Shown here piece by piece: positions 25,709-35,240 of a stretch of 64,000 nt of DNA. A model generated the notes under the pieces. It did no database searches, was not told where the DNA came from, and worked only from the letters and a program-made list of their open reading frames with translations. This DNA comes from Pseudomonas sp. Irchel s3f7. Lineage in GTDB: Bacteria > Pseudomonadota > Gammaproteobacteria > Pseudomonadales > Pseudomonadaceae. The position numbers and the translations under genes were made by a program. Positions within the stretch are counted from its first letter, which is position 1; every line of letters starts with the position of its first letter. The DNA is taken from positions 41,212 through 105,211 of the forward strand of contig NZ_FYDO01000026.1 of the NCBI RefSeq assembly GCF_900187615.1. The letters run 5' to 3'.

Positions 25709-25796
25709 AGTGGGCACCTTGGCTGGAGAAACATGCGGCCATCTTAATTACAATCGACGCTCACCGCAGCTATCAGCAACAGAGAGAAACCCTATC

Positions 25797-26342
25797 GTGA
25801 ACCTTCGCAAGTATCAGAACCACACGCCGTTGCTGGGCAACGGGGCATTTGTCGACCGTTCGGCGGTGGTGATCGGCGACGTCGAGATCGGCGAAGACAG
25901 CTCGGTGTGGCCGTTGACGGTGATCCGCGGCGACATGCACCGCATCCGCATCGGCGCACGCACCAGCGTGCAGGACGGCTGCGTGCTGCACATCACCCAC
26001 GCCGGGCCGTTCAACCCGGACGGTTACCCGCTGTTGATCGGTGATGATGTGACCATCGCCCACAAAGTCATGCTCCACGGTTGCTCGGTGGGCAGCCGGG
26101 TGCTGATCGGCATGGGCAGCATTGTCATGGACGGTGCCGTGGTCGAAGACGACGTGATCATCGGCGCCGGCAGCCTGGTGCCGCCGGGCAAACGCCTGGA
26201 AAGCGGTTTTCTGTACGTGGGCAGCCCGGTGAAACAGATCCGGCCGCTGACGGACAAGGAACAGGCCTTTTTCACCTACAGCGCGGCGAACTACGTGAAG
26301 CTCAAGGATCTGCATCTGGCCGAAGGCTACGACCAGCTCTGA
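25797..26342 (+). CDS. Gamma-carbonic anhydrase family protein (YrdA-like)
   Basis: A 181-residue left-handed beta-helix protein made of hexapeptide repeats. The three zinc-ligand histidines of the gamma class are in VLHITHAGP and IAHKVMLHGC. RGDMHRIRIGARTSVQDGC is the conserved trimer-interface and active-site region. The start is GTG 25797 with GAGAG upstream, giving MNLRKYQNH. Many bacterial members bind zinc without demonstrated CO2 hydration, so the enzymatic role is uncertain. A HAD phosphatase gene follows after 28 bases and is probably co-transcribed. Confidence 0.9.
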   Translation: MNLRKYQNHTPLLGNGAFVDRSAVVIGDVEIGEDSSVWPLTVIRGDMHRIRIGARTSVQDGCVLHITHAGPFNPDGYPLLIGDDVTIAHKVMLHGCSVGSRVLIGMGSIVMDGAVVEDDVIIGAGSLVPPGKRLESGFLYVGSPVKQIRPLTDKEQAFFTYSAANYVKLKDLHLAEGYDQL

Positions 26343-26370
26343 ACCGGCGCACCAACATCCAGGAATTTTC

Positions 26371-27021
26371 ATGCATTACCAAACCGTTTTGTTCGACCTC
26401 GATGGCACCCTGACCGACCCGCGCGAAGGCATCACCCGTTCGATCCAGTTCGCCCTGAGCAAACTGGGGATCGATGAGCCGGACCTGAGCAAACTCGAAC
26501 ACTTCATCGGCCCGCCGCTGTTGCAGGCGTTCATGCAGTTCTACGACTTCGACGAGCCGAAAGCGTGGAAGGCGGTGAATTTCTACCGCGAGCGCTTCAA
26601 GGTGACCGGCCTGTACGAAAACCGCGTGTTCGACGGCGTCACCCCGCTGCTCGAAACCCTGGGCGGGCAAGGGCGACAGCTATACATCGCGACCTCGAAG
26701 CCTTGGATTTTCGCGCGGGAAATCGCCCGGCATTTCGACTTCGCCAAACACTTCAAGGTGATTTACGGCAGCGAACTGGACGGCACCCGGACCAACAAGG
26801 TCGAGTTGATCGCCCATCTGATCGCTGAAGAAGGCCTGGACCCGGCCAACACCTTGATGATCGGCGACCGTAAACACGACCTGATCGGCGCACGCAGCAA
26901 TGGCCTGGACGCGGCAGCGGTGGGTTATGGCTTCGGCAGCCATGAAGAATTGAGCGCCGAAGCGCCGGCGTATCACTTTGAAACGCTGGAAGCGATGCAT
27001 CAGGCGTTTTTGCGTCGCTGA
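26371..27021 (+). CDS. HAD family hydrolase (phosphoglycolate phosphatase-like)
   Basis: A 216-residue HAD phosphatase with all four motifs: I in VLFDLDGTLTDPREGIT (nucleophile Asp9), II in YIATSKPW, III Lys in the GTRTNKVELI region, IV in MIGDRKHDLIGARSNG. The C1-type helical cap (residues 18-85) resembles Gph and pyrimidine 5'-nucleotidase relatives. The physiological substrate is unknown. It follows the gamma-carbonic anhydrase gene; a PA0065-type order. Confidence 0.88.
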   Translation: MHYQTVLFDLDGTLTDPREGITRSIQFALSKLGIDEPDLSKLEHFIGPPLLQAFMQFYDFDEPKAWKAVNFYRERFKVTGLYENRVFDGVTPLLETLGGQGRQLYIATSKPWIFAREIARHFDFAKHFKVIYGSELDGTRTNKVELIAHLIAEEGLDPANTLMIGDRKHDLIGARSNGLDAAAVGYGFGSHEELSAEAPAYHFETLEAMHQAFLRR

Positions 27022-27029
27022 AGGCGCCT

Positions 27030-27112
27030 GTAGGAGCAATCTTGCTCGCGATGACGCTCGCACATTCAAAATCAATGTGACTGACAGACCGCTATCGCGA
27101 GCTCGCTCCTAC
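27030..27112. repeat. REPIN (GAGCGAGCTTGCTCGCGAT family)
   Basis: Imperfect inverted arms 27030-27052 and about 27091-27112 around a spacer with TCAAAATCAATGTGA. It lies between the convergent HAD gene and the PqiC-like gene. Confidence 0.85.
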
Positions 27113-27123
27113 AGAGGACTGCA

Positions 27124-27747
27124 TCAGGGTCTGGGTGGCGGGGCGAGCCTCTGCCCTTGTTCAACCGCCCAGTTCACCACCTGCGTGGTCAATTGATCAT
27201 TCGCCTGACCAAACCCGGCCACCACCGCAGGCACCTGTACATCATTCAGCGGCTGGCGTACTTCAAAGCGGCGACTGGCGAGGATGCGCTGGTCGTAACC
27301 GCGCACCAGCAAAGCATCCAGGCGCACGACCACGCTCGCCGAGGTGCCTTGGTACTCGGTCTGGAAGGCCTGCAGATTGCCGCCCAGTTCCAGGTCGCCA
27401 TGAAAAAGGCTGTCATCGGTGCTCAACAGCGCCACCCGTCCGTCACGCTGAAAACCGTCCAGCAGACGATTGCGCAACAACACCGGCGCCGGGTCGCTCC
27501 AGCGTGAACCCTTGTAGTGGCTGAACACATCGCCCTGGGGAATCACTGCAATGTTCGGACTGTTCAACGCTTCGCTGGACTGGAATTTTGTCAGGCGCAG
27601 CGACCAGCGCTGCGGCGTGGCATGGCTGGCCGATGCGCTCTGGGCCGACGGCAATCGATAGATCTCGAAGGGCTCAGGCTTGGGCAGGATCGAGCACGAA
27701 CAAATCAGGGTAACGCTGGCGAGCAAGGCCATTCGGGACAGCTTCAT
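27124..27747 (-). CDS. PqiC-like/ABC-type transport auxiliary lipoprotein
   Basis: A 207-residue outer-membrane lipoprotein. Its signal peptide ends in a lipobox around TLICSC. The mature domain starts with PFEIYRLP and includes LVRGYDQRILASRRFEV, as in the PqiC/YmbA (DUF330) family, which acts with MCE proteins in phospholipid traffic across the envelope. Its ATG overlaps the stop of the MCE gene by 4 bases. Last gene of a four-gene permease-ATPase-MCE-lipoprotein operon. Confidence 0.88.
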   Translation of the reverse strand: MKLSRMALLASVTLICSCSILPKPEPFEIYRLPSAQSASASHATPQRWSLRLTKFQSSEALNSPNIAVIPQGDVFSHYKGSRWSDPAPVLLRNRLLDGFQRDGRVALLSTDDSLFHGDLELGGNLQAFQTEYQGTSASVVVRLDALLVRGYDQRILASRRFEVRQPLNDVQVPAVVAGFGQANDQLTTQVVNWAVEQGQRLAPPPRP

Positions 27748-28682
27748 GGTGTGAATTCCTTGGTCTTGTCACTGCCCAGCAGGTAACCGCTGGGGTTGGC
27801 TTCCAGGCGTTGGGAGATGGTGCGCAAGGACGTCAGGGTTTCGCGCAGCTCGCGCACCGCCGGGGCCAGGCCGTTGAAGCCCTGCATGCCGCTGTTGATT
27901 GAGTCTTCGTTGGCGGCGAGCAATTTGTTGATGGTGGCGGTGCTCTGCTCCAGGGACTTCATGGCGTGCTCGGCGCTGCTGAACATCTGTTTACCGTTGT
28001 CATTGAGCAGACCGTTGGCGTTACGCATCAGGGCCGTGGTCTGCTCGAGCATGCTGTTGGCCTGCTTGCCGACCGAGGCCAGTTGCTGCATGGCCTGACG
28101 GATATCGCCGCGCTGATCGGCAATGGCTCCGGTGGTTTGCTCCAGATGCGCCAGGGTCTTGCTGATGTTCTCGATGTTGGCCGTGGAGAACATCCGGTTG
28201 GCGTTATGCATCAGCGTGCTCACCCCGGCCATCAGGTCTTCACTGTCATTGAGCAAACGGGCGATGGGCGACGGCGAAGCGACGATGGTCGGCAGGTTGC
28301 CGTCCTTGCCCTTGAGCGTCGGGCTTTGTGGTGTACCGCCGCTGAGCTGGATGATCGAGGTTCCGGTGACGCCGGTCAGGGCCAGTTTGGCCTGGGTGTC
28401 TTCCTTGACCGGGGTATCGCCGGCCAGACGGATCCGTGCCAGCACCCGGCGCGGGTCTTTCGGGTCCAGGCGCAGCGTCACCACGTCGCCGACCTTGATC
28501 CCGCTGTACTGCACGGAACTGCCCTTGGACAGGCCGCTGACCGCCTCGTTGAACACGACTTCGTAATCCTTGAACTCGGTGTCGACGCTGGACTTGGCCA
28601 GGAACAAACCGAAAAGCAGGGCGCCTGCCACCACGATCACGGTGAACAGGCCGATCAACACATGATGGGCTCGGGTTTCCAT
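27744..28682 (-). CDS. MCE family (MlaD-like) substrate-binding protein
   Basis: A 312-residue protein with one N-terminal span (VLIGLFTVIVVAGALLFGLF) and an MCE domain (about residues 40-120; VSGLSKGSSVQYSGIKVGDV, ARIRLAGDTPVKEDTQAKL). A long helical, coiled-coil region (residues 150-290) follows, rich in Gln/Asn/Thr. This architecture fits a single-MCE periplasmic lipid-channel subunit with a helical extension. The neighbours encode its ABC ATPase, permease and lipoprotein. Confidence 0.92.
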   Translation of the reverse strand: METRAHHVLIGLFTVIVVAGALLFGLFLAKSSVDTEFKDYEVVFNEAVSGLSKGSSVQYSGIKVGDVVTLRLDPKDPRRVLARIRLAGDTPVKEDTQAKLALTGVTGTSIIQLSGGTPQSPTLKGKDGNLPTIVASPSPIARLLNDSEDLMAGVSTLMHNANRMFSTANIENISKTLAHLEQTTGAIADQRGDIRQAMQQLASVGKQANSMLEQTTALMRNANGLLNDNGKQMFSSAEHAMKSLEQSTATINKLLAANEDSINSGMQGFNGLAPAVRELRETLTSLRTISQRLEANPSGYLLGSDKTKEFTP

Positions 28683-28683
28683 G

Positions 28684-29487
28684 TCAGACCTCGTGAAGCT
28701 GTTGGGCGGCCGTCAGCGCCGCGCGGCCGCGAGGGCCATGGAAGTATTCGTGAATCCACGCGTCGTCGGTTTCCGAGACCTTGTCGATGGCGTCCGCCAC
28801 CAGCACTTTTTTCTGCGCCAGCACCGCCACCCGGTCGGTGATGGTGTAGAGCGTGTCGAGGTCGTGGGTCACCAGAAACACACTCAAGCCCAATGCGTCG
28901 CGCAGGGTCAGGATCAATTGATCGAACGCCGCGGCGCCAATCGGATCGAGGCCGGCGGTGGGCTCGTCGAGAAACAGGATGTCCGGGTCCAGTGCCAGTG
29001 CACGGGCGAGGGCTGCACGTTTGATCATGCCGCCTGATAGCGACGCCGGATACTTGTCCGCCGCCGACAACGGCAACCCGGCCAGGGCCATTTTCACCGC
29101 CGCCAGGTGCTCGGCGTCGTTGCGGCTCAAACCCGCGTGCTCGATCAAGGGCAGGGCAACGTTCTCGGTCACCGTCAGCGACGAGAACAGCGCGCCTTTC
29201 TGGAACAGCACGCCAAAGCGCCGTTCCACCAATGAGCGCTCATGCTCAGACAAGCTTGGCAGGTTCTTGCCGAAGACTTTCACCATGCCTTCGCTGGGCT
29301 GACGCAAACCGACAATGCTGCGCAGCAGCACCGATTTGCCGCTGCCGGAACCGCCGACCACGGCGAGGATTTCGCCCTTGTACAAATCCAGGTCAAGGTT
29401 TTCGTGCACGCTCTGGCGGCCAAAGCGATTGCACAGGCCACGCACTTCAATCACCGCCTCGGAGGGCGCTCGGGGTTCACGACTCAC
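28684..29487 (-). CDS. MCE-associated ABC transporter ATP-binding protein (MlaF-like)
   Basis: A 267-residue ATPase: Walker A GGSGSGKSV near residue 40, Q-loop LFQKGALF, signature LSGGMIKRAALARALALDP near 145, Walker B ILFLDEPTAGLDP, switch His in LVTHDLDTLY. The FQKGALF variant and LSGGM are typical of MlaF/Mkl ATPases. The start is GTG at 29487, overlapping the permease stop by 4 bases. One base separates its stop from the MCE gene. Confidence 0.93.
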   Translation of the reverse strand: MSREPRAPSEAVIEVRGLCNRFGRQSVHENLDLDLYKGEILAVVGGSGSGKSVLLRSIVGLRQPSEGMVKVFGKNLPSLSEHERSLVERRFGVLFQKGALFSSLTVTENVALPLIEHAGLSRNDAEHLAAVKMALAGLPLSAADKYPASLSGGMIKRAALARALALDPDILFLDEPTAGLDPIGAAAFDQLILTLRDALGLSVFLVTHDLDTLYTITDRVAVLAQKKVLVADAIDKVSETDDAWIHEYFHGPRGRAALTAAQQLHEV

Positions 29488-30632
29488 CAGCCCATCTCCA
29501 TGAAAAACAGCGCAGCCACCGCGTCGAGCACGATCACCACGAAAATCGACTGCACCACACTCGACGTGGTGTGGGCACCCACGGATTCAGCGCTGCCGCT
29601 GACCTTGAAGCCTTCGAGGCAACCGATGGCGGCGATCAGGAAGGCGAAGAGCGGCGCTTTGACCATGCCCACCAGAAAGTGCTGAACACCGATGTCCGAT
29701 TGCAGCAGCGACAGGAACATCGCTGGCGAAATATCCAGCGACACCGCGCAGACCACGGCGCCACCGATAATCCCCGAAATCATCGCCAGAAAGGTCAGCA
29801 TCGGCAGCGCAACCAGCAGGGCCAACACACGCGGCACCACCAGCAACTCCATCGGATCGAGACCCAGGGTGCGGATGGCGTCGATTTCCTCGTTGGCCTT
29901 CATCGAGCCGATCTGCGCCGTGAACGAACTGGCGGTTCGCCCGGCCATCAGGATCGCGGTCAGCAACACACCGAATTCGCGCAGGAAGGCAAACCCCACA
30001 AGGTCCACGGTAAACACGCTGGCGCCGAACGTCGCCAGCACCGTCGCCCCGAGAAACGCCACCACGGCACCGACCAGAAAGGTCAGCAGGGCCACGATGG
30101 GCGCGGCGTCCAGGCCCGTTTGTTCGATGTGCGAGACCATCGGTGTGATGCGCCAGCACTTGGGACGAAACAGGCCGCGGGCGATGGTTTCGATGATCAG
30201 GCCGACGAAGCCCAGCAGTTGCAGGGTGTCCTGCCAGACGGTGTCCACGGCGCGGCCGATGCGGGTGAGCAATTGAATGCTGACGCTGATTTCCGGTTCT
30301 TTGACCGGAACGCAGAAGTCGGTCAGCGAGCAGTACACCGTTTGCAGCAACGCGCGATCAGCGGAAGAAAGGGTGCAATCGGGATGCTGGGCAGAGCGGC
30401 CGATGCGCTCGGAACCCAGCAGTTCCACCAACAACGAGGCGCCCGCCGTATCGAGGGTGCCAAGACCGTTGAGATCGATCTGGGTATCGGTGTCATACTG
30501 GCCGCGGAGTTTTTCGCTCAGCTGCTTGAGGTCGGCGTAGTGGGCAAGCGTCCAGTCGCCCGTCACCCGCAACCATGCAGGGGTGAGCGAAGTATCCAGT
30601 CGGGCATCGCCGGCCATTGAGCTGCTGGTCAT
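29484..30632 (-). CDS. MlaE family permease with N-terminal STAS domain
   Basis: A 382-residue protein. Residues about 1-110 form a STAS-like domain (QIDLNGLGTLDTAGASLLVE), so the MlaB function appears fused to the permease. The remainder is an MlaE-type permease with five or six spans and the motifs PIVALLTFLVGAVVAFLGA, LTAILMAGRTASSFTAQIGS and EIDAIRTLGLDP (ATPase-coupling helix). The start at 30632 has AAGGAG only 3 bases upstream, so ATG 30617 is an alternative. First gene of the MCE operon. Confidence 0.92.
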   Translation of the reverse strand: MTSSSMAGDARLDTSLTPAWLRVTGDWTLAHYADLKQLSEKLRGQYDTDTQIDLNGLGTLDTAGASLLVELLGSERIGRSAQHPDCTLSSADRALLQTVYCSLTDFCVPVKEPEISVSIQLLTRIGRAVDTVWQDTLQLLGFVGLIIETIARGLFRPKCWRITPMVSHIEQTGLDAAPIVALLTFLVGAVVAFLGATVLATFGASVFTVDLVGFAFLREFGVLLTAILMAGRTASSFTAQIGSMKANEEIDAIRTLGLDPMELLVVPRVLALLVALPMLTFLAMISGIIGGAVVCAVSLDISPAMFLSLLQSDIGVQHFLVGMVKAPLFAFLIAAIGCLEGFKVSGSAESVGAHTTSSVVQSIFVVIVLDAVAALFFMEMGW

Positions 30633-30686
30633 AAGCTCCTTGCTTGTTCGGCTATCAGGCAGATCTACGTAATAGCACGAACCCGG

Positions 30687-31715
30687 TTACTTTTCTTTGA
30701 TCGCTGTGCTGTCCGTGACGACGAAGCGCAGTACGCCGATCAACTGGCCGTCTTCGGTCAACACCCGGACCTGCCATTTACCGGCCGGATTGCCGGGGAA
30801 ATTCTGCTTGTGGGTCCACGCCCGGTAACCTTCCTTGCGCCCGCCATGGATATCCAGCGGGATGCGATCGACCTCTTTGCCGTTGAATTTCCACACATGG
30901 TAAATCCGCTCGTCCAGGCCACGCGGGGCGTTGATCGCGGTGTACGCATAAAGCCCGCCACCGCGGATCTGCTCGACGCTGACTTCGTCGAGGCTGGCGC
31001 CAGGGATGCGGTCCTGCATTTGCGTGCTGATGGCCACGTCGGTCATCCACAACGTGGCCGGCGGCACCCATGAACGCAACACCCAGCCGACGCCGCCGAT
31101 GCCCACGGTGATAATCAGGATCGCCAGGGCGTTGCGCACGGTGCGGATCGGGAAAATCGACGCCAGGCTCGGGAACGACAACAGCACGGCGATGCCCAGC
31201 GCCCATTTGAAACTCTGCGACGTGGTCAGGTGCATGATCACCGGCAACGCCGTGAGCAGGGCGGCAAACAGGGTCAGGGTGTGCAGCGCCAGGAACGCCC
31301 AGCGCCGCGGGGCCAGCCACTTGTAGTAGAGCGGGTCGATGATCGAAATGAGTGCCGCGATGCTCAACAGGCCGGTGAAAAACAACTGGCCGCTGTTCCA
31401 GGTCGTGGTGATGAAAAAGAACGGCAGGACGAAGAACAGGCTTTCCTGATGGATCATCTGCGTCGCGTAACGCAACAGCGGCTGCGGGATCTCACGCTTG
31501 AAGATGCGCGTGAACAGCTTGGTCAGGCTGTTTTCCAGCATCAGCCAGATCCAGCTGATCAGCATGATGGTGGTGATCCAGCTCGCCAGGCCTTGCTGGC
31601 GGTCGACCAGAATGAAGCTACCGACCCCGGAGACAAAACCACCGAGCGCAATGACCCCCGGATAACGCTTCATCAATTCGAGGATGCGCTGTAAGAAAAG
31701 GGTCAGGTTCGGCAT
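30687..31715 (-). CDS. Multi-pass membrane protein with C-terminal DUF2914 domain (DUF5924-type)
   Basis: A 342-residue protein with about seven predicted spans in residues 15-220 and a soluble C-terminal domain (RIYHVWKFNGKEVDRIPLDI, NFPGNPAGKWQVRVLTEDGQ) that matches the DUF2914 pattern. I know of no assigned function. ATG 31715 is chosen; GTG 31727 is in frame and neither has a strong ribosome site. It lies 54 bases upstream of the MCE permease on the same strand and could be in the same transcript, though the link to lipid transport is only positional. Confidence 0.78.
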   Translation of the reverse strand: MPNLTLFLQRILELMKRYPGVIALGGFVSGVGSFILVDRQQGLASWITTIMLISWIWLMLENSLTKLFTRIFKREIPQPLLRYATQMIHQESLFFVLPFFFITTTWNSGQLFFTGLLSIAALISIIDPLYYKWLAPRRWAFLALHTLTLFAALLTALPVIMHLTTSQSFKWALGIAVLLSFPSLASIFPIRTVRNALAILIITVGIGGVGWVLRSWVPPATLWMTDVAISTQMQDRIPGASLDEVSVEQIRGGGLYAYTAINAPRGLDERIYHVWKFNGKEVDRIPLDIHGGRKEGYRAWTHKQNFPGNPAGKWQVRVLTEDGQLIGVLRFVVTDSTAIKEK

Positions 31716-31834
31716 TCGGCGTTTCACAGTAGTCGTGGGGAAAATCCTCGACAGGGTACCGCTGGCGCGCCCCTGTGGCGAGGGTCCCGGTCAGCCTGAC
31801 CGAACATAAATCCCGGCGAACGGACATAGGTGCA

Positions 31835-31969
31835 ATTGTGGCGAGGGAGCTTGCTCTCGCTGGGGTGCGAAGCGCCCCCTTACCCGTCAACGGCTACCGT
31901 CAGAAATACCTCGCATGCCATTTGACGACTGCTGCGCAGCCGAGCGGGAGCAAGCTCCCTCGCCACAAT
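31835..31969. repeat. Long REP-family inverted repeat (ATTGTGGCGAGGGAGCTTGC family)
   Basis: Terminal arms ATTGTGGCGAGGGAGCTTGC (31835-31854) and its inverse ending in CTCCCTCGCCACAAT (31969), with internal short inversions (GGTGCGAAGCGCC, GCTGCGCAGC). About 135 bases long. Other copies at 35297-35428, 42718-42853 and 44503-44629 define the family. A truncated arm (CTGTGGCGAGGGTC) lies at about 31771-31786. Confidence 0.85.
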
Positions 31970-31979
31970 GTGTATGCAC

Positions 31980-33356
31980 TTATTTTCTGCGCTGAACCCG
32001 CCAGCCCACCAACATCAAGACGATCAACCCCAACACCCCGGCAATCGTCCACACCAATTGATCATCACTCAACAAAGGCTTCTCGACCCGCAGATACCCC
32101 GGCTGCAAGAGCAATTCGCGCATCGCCTTGTTCGCCTCTTGCAACGACACCGCTTGCAGTTCCCTGGCCGGGTTGGCGAAACGGTCGTCCTCGTAGTCGC
32201 CAATGGCGCTCCAGTAGTAATCGGCCAGTGCGCTATTGCCCTGCACGGCCCAGGCCTGGCGGGCAATGGCGGCCTGCTTGAGGCGGTTGAAGGTCTCGGC
32301 GTTGAGACCATCCTTGAGTAATTGGGCTTTCAACTCCTCCAGCACCTGTTCGGCTTCGGCCACATCCTCGCGCTCCAGGTCGGCATTGAGGCTCATGAAG
32401 CCGACGCCACCGAACACCTCGCGCTCGGCCCACGGTCCATAGGACAAGCTGTGCGCCAGGCGCAACTGGCGATAGAGCGCCCAGTCGAGGTAATCCTTGA
32501 GCAGGTCGAAGGTTTCGTCGTGCTGATCCTGCAGCACCGGCTCCGGCACCAACCAGTGCAACTTGGCGCCATCGCCCACGAACCCGCGCGTCAGGGTGCG
32601 CTCATGGGCAGCGCTGGCCTGGATTTGCGGCAGCGGCGGATGTTCGCTGGGGTTGATCGCGTCGAGAGCGCCGTAGGTGCGATCCAGATAGGCCGGCAGC
32701 AACTTGTCGAGGTCGCCGACCACGATCAGGGTCATGTTGTTCGGCGCATACCAGGCCTTGCGCACACGCTCCAGCTGTTCGCGGGTCAGGTGATCGACCT
32801 GCGCCCGCTCGGGGCATTTGAGGCCCAGTTCCACGGCCAGCTGGTTGCTGGCGGTGTGGCCCAGGTCCTGGCGATCGAGCCAGCGTTGCAGGTGCGTGTA
32901 GTGCCCGCCATCCTCGCGCTCGACCACTTGCTTGGCGGCGTTGATGGCGTTGTCGTCGAAGCGGGTCTGGGTCAGCAGCGCCAGCAACAGGTCGAGCACC
33001 TTGCGCTGGTTCTTCGCCGGGGCTTCGATCACAAACGTGGTGTCGGCGTTGCTGGTGAAGGCGTTCCACTCACCGCCCAGCGCCTGCATGCGTTCTTCCA
33101 GGCCACCTTCGCCACTGGCATCGATGCCGCTGAACAGCAAATGTTCGAGCAAATGCGGCAGCTCTTTTTCATCGCAGCTGAAATCATCCAGGCCCACGCC
33201 GACCACCAGGCGGATCGCCACGTGCCCGCGCTCAGTGCCGGGTTTGAGCAGCAACTGCAAACCGTTGCGCAGCGTGTAGCCCTCGACCTGGAAGCGATCC
33301 AGGGCAAACGAAGGAAAAGAACCCAGCAACAGACAGGCGAACAACAGACAACGCAT
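31980..33356 (-). CDS. M16 family zinc metallopeptidase, membrane-anchored
   Basis: A 458-residue M16 peptidase. The inverted zinc motif HxxEH is in ELPHLLEHLLFSG (about residues 75-87), and the distal Glu is in NAAKQVVERED. A signal peptide (LLFACLLLGSFPSFA) at the start and a C-terminal span followed by WRVQRRK place the catalytic domain in the periplasm with a C-terminal anchor, an unusual arrangement for M16. ATG 33356 is chosen because the signal peptide begins there; the frame is open further upstream. Substrate unknown. Confidence 0.87.
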   Translation of the reverse strand: MRCLLFACLLLGSFPSFALDRFQVEGYTLRNGLQLLLKPGTERGHVAIRLVVGVGLDDFSCDEKELPHLLEHLLFSGIDASGEGGLEERMQALGGEWNAFTSNADTTFVIEAPAKNQRKVLDLLLALLTQTRFDDNAINAAKQVVEREDGGHYTHLQRWLDRQDLGHTASNQLAVELGLKCPERAQVDHLTREQLERVRKAWYAPNNMTLIVVGDLDKLLPAYLDRTYGALDAINPSEHPPLPQIQASAAHERTLTRGFVGDGAKLHWLVPEPVLQDQHDETFDLLKDYLDWALYRQLRLAHSLSYGPWAEREVFGGVGFMSLNADLEREDVAEAEQVLEELKAQLLKDGLNAETFNRLKQAAIARQAWAVQGNSALADYYWSAIGDYEDDRFANPARELQAVSLQEANKAMRELLLQPGYLRVEKPLLSDDQLVWTIAGVLGLIVLMLVGWRVQRRK

Positions 33357-33412
33357 AACGAGCTTCCATACGGCTTGCGTGAATTCAACAGACTTCAGGC
33401 CACTGTGGACGT

Positions 33413-35071
33413 TCAGGGAGAATGCGTGATGTCCGCCAAATCGTCGACCACCAGCGCACCGGTGTCGTGCGTTTCCAGCACCACATAGGCACTGCTGCAA
33501 AACAGCGAGTTCAGGCGCTTCATGTCGGCAATCAACTCCAGGTGCAACGAACTGGTTTCGATACTTTGCACGATCTTACGTTGCAAACGGCTGACATGAG
33601 CGTGGGCCAGACGGCGTTCCTGTGCGCGAAAACGACGTTTTTCACGCACCAGCTGGCGCGCGCTTTCCGGATCACCGCTGAGAAATACCGACATCCCAAG
33701 CCGCAAGTTGGAAATCAACTGAGTTTGCAGCACGGTCAATTCGTCCAGCCCGACTTCGGAAAACGACCGACGCTGCGAGGTTTTCTGCTGCTGGACCTTG
33801 CGCAGCATGCGTTCGATCAAGTCGCTGGCCAGTTTCAGGTTGATCGCCAGCTCGATGATTTCCGCCCAGCGCCGGCTGTCCTGATCACTGAGATCTTCCC
33901 GAGGCATTTGCGCCAGATACAGTTTGATCGCGCTGTAGAGCGCTTCGACATCGTCGGTCAGACGGCGCATCTCCTGGGTGACGGCAGTTTGCTTGCCCTG
34001 CAAAACGTCGAGCATGGCTTCGAGCATGCTGTCGATCAGGTCGCCCATGCGCAGGGTTTCCCGGGCCGCGTTGGCCAGTGCCAAACCCGGCGTCACCAGC
34101 GCCGTCGGGTCGAGGTGCCGGGGTTTAGCCATGCCGTTGGCCACTGGGCGCTCCGGCAACACCCAGGCACAAAACCTGGCCATCGGCGCGGCGGTGGGCA
34201 ACAGGATCAGACAGCGCACGGTGTTGTAGAGCAAGTGGAAGCCAATCACCAGTTCCTGCGGGCTGAAGTCGAGGCCATCGAGCCAGCGCACCAACGGACC
34301 GAGTACCGGGATGATCAATACAAGACCAATCAGTTTGTACAGCAGGCTGCCCAATGCCACTTGGCGCCCGGCGGCGTTCTGCATGCTGGTGCTGAGGAAG
34401 GCGAGCACGCCGCTGCCGATATTGGCGCCGATCACTAGCCCGATGGCCACTGGCAGGCTGATCACATTGGCGCCAGCCAGCGTCGCGGTGAGCAGGACGG
34501 CCGCCAGGCTGGAGTAGGAAATCATCGCGAACAGCGCGCCGACCAGGGCGTCGAGCAAGATGTCGCCGGTCAGCGAGGCGAAAATCACCTTCACCCCTTT
34601 GGCATGGGTAATCGGGTGCGCTGCTTCGACAATCAGTTGCAGCGCCAGAATGATCAGCCCCAAGCCAATGGCGACACGGCCCATCTGCCCGAGTCGGGTC
34701 TGCTTGCGGGACAGAAAGAAAATCACCCCGACAAAAATCAGCAGCGGCGACAACCACGACAGATCGAACGTCAGCACCCGCGCCATCAGCGCCGTACCGA
34801 CATCCGCACCGAGCATGGTGACCAGCGCCGGGGTCAGCGCCATCAGGCCCTGGCCGACAAACGAGGTGACCAGCATGGCGGTGGCATTGCTGCTCTGGAC
34901 CATCGCCGTCACGGCGATGCCGGAGAGGAAAGCCAGCCAGCGGTTGGTCATATTATGGCTGATGACATGACGCAAGTTGGTGCCGTAGACCCGCAGGATG
35001 CCGGTTCGGACGATGTGCGTGCCCCAGATCAACAGGGCCACGGCGGAAAGCAGATTGAGCAGGGTGAGCAT
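33413..35071 (-). CDS. Na+/phosphate cotransporter family protein with PhoU-like domain
   Basis: A 552-residue protein. The N-terminal 310 residues hold two PNaS repeats with the QSSNATAMLV motif and a matching second-half SYSSLAAVLLTATL. The C-terminal 200 residues are charged and helical (PhoU-like, containing RRLTDDVEALYSAIKLYL). Such proteins export or import phosphate with sodium; direction is not evident. ATG 35071 has AGGGGG 8 bases upstream and is preferred to the longer frame. Confidence 0.88.
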   Translation of the reverse strand: MLTLLNLLSAVALLIWGTHIVRTGILRVYGTNLRHVISHNMTNRWLAFLSGIAVTAMVQSSNATAMLVTSFVGQGLMALTPALVTMLGADVGTALMARVLTFDLSWLSPLLIFVGVIFFLSRKQTRLGQMGRVAIGLGLIILALQLIVEAAHPITHAKGVKVIFASLTGDILLDALVGALFAMISYSSLAAVLLTATLAGANVISLPVAIGLVIGANIGSGVLAFLSTSMQNAAGRQVALGSLLYKLIGLVLIIPVLGPLVRWLDGLDFSPQELVIGFHLLYNTVRCLILLPTAAPMARFCAWVLPERPVANGMAKPRHLDPTALVTPGLALANAARETLRMGDLIDSMLEAMLDVLQGKQTAVTQEMRRLTDDVEALYSAIKLYLAQMPREDLSDQDSRRWAEIIELAINLKLASDLIERMLRKVQQQKTSQRRSFSEVGLDELTVLQTQLISNLRLGMSVFLSGDPESARQLVREKRRFRAQERRLAHAHVSRLQRKIVQSIETSSLHLELIADMKRLNSLFCSSAYVVLETHDTGALVVDDLADITHSP

Positions 35072-35240
35072 ACAGACCCCCTGTGGTGTAGCGCCCCAAA
35101 GGAGCAAATTGACGGTACCGCGCGACGTTTTACGTTCTGGTACTTAAGCTGTAGTTGGCTAACGGACTGAGCGCCAGCATCGCATAGCTAAAGAAGGGAT
35201 TGAAACAGAACTGTCATGAAATGAGATTTATGCGGGCCAT

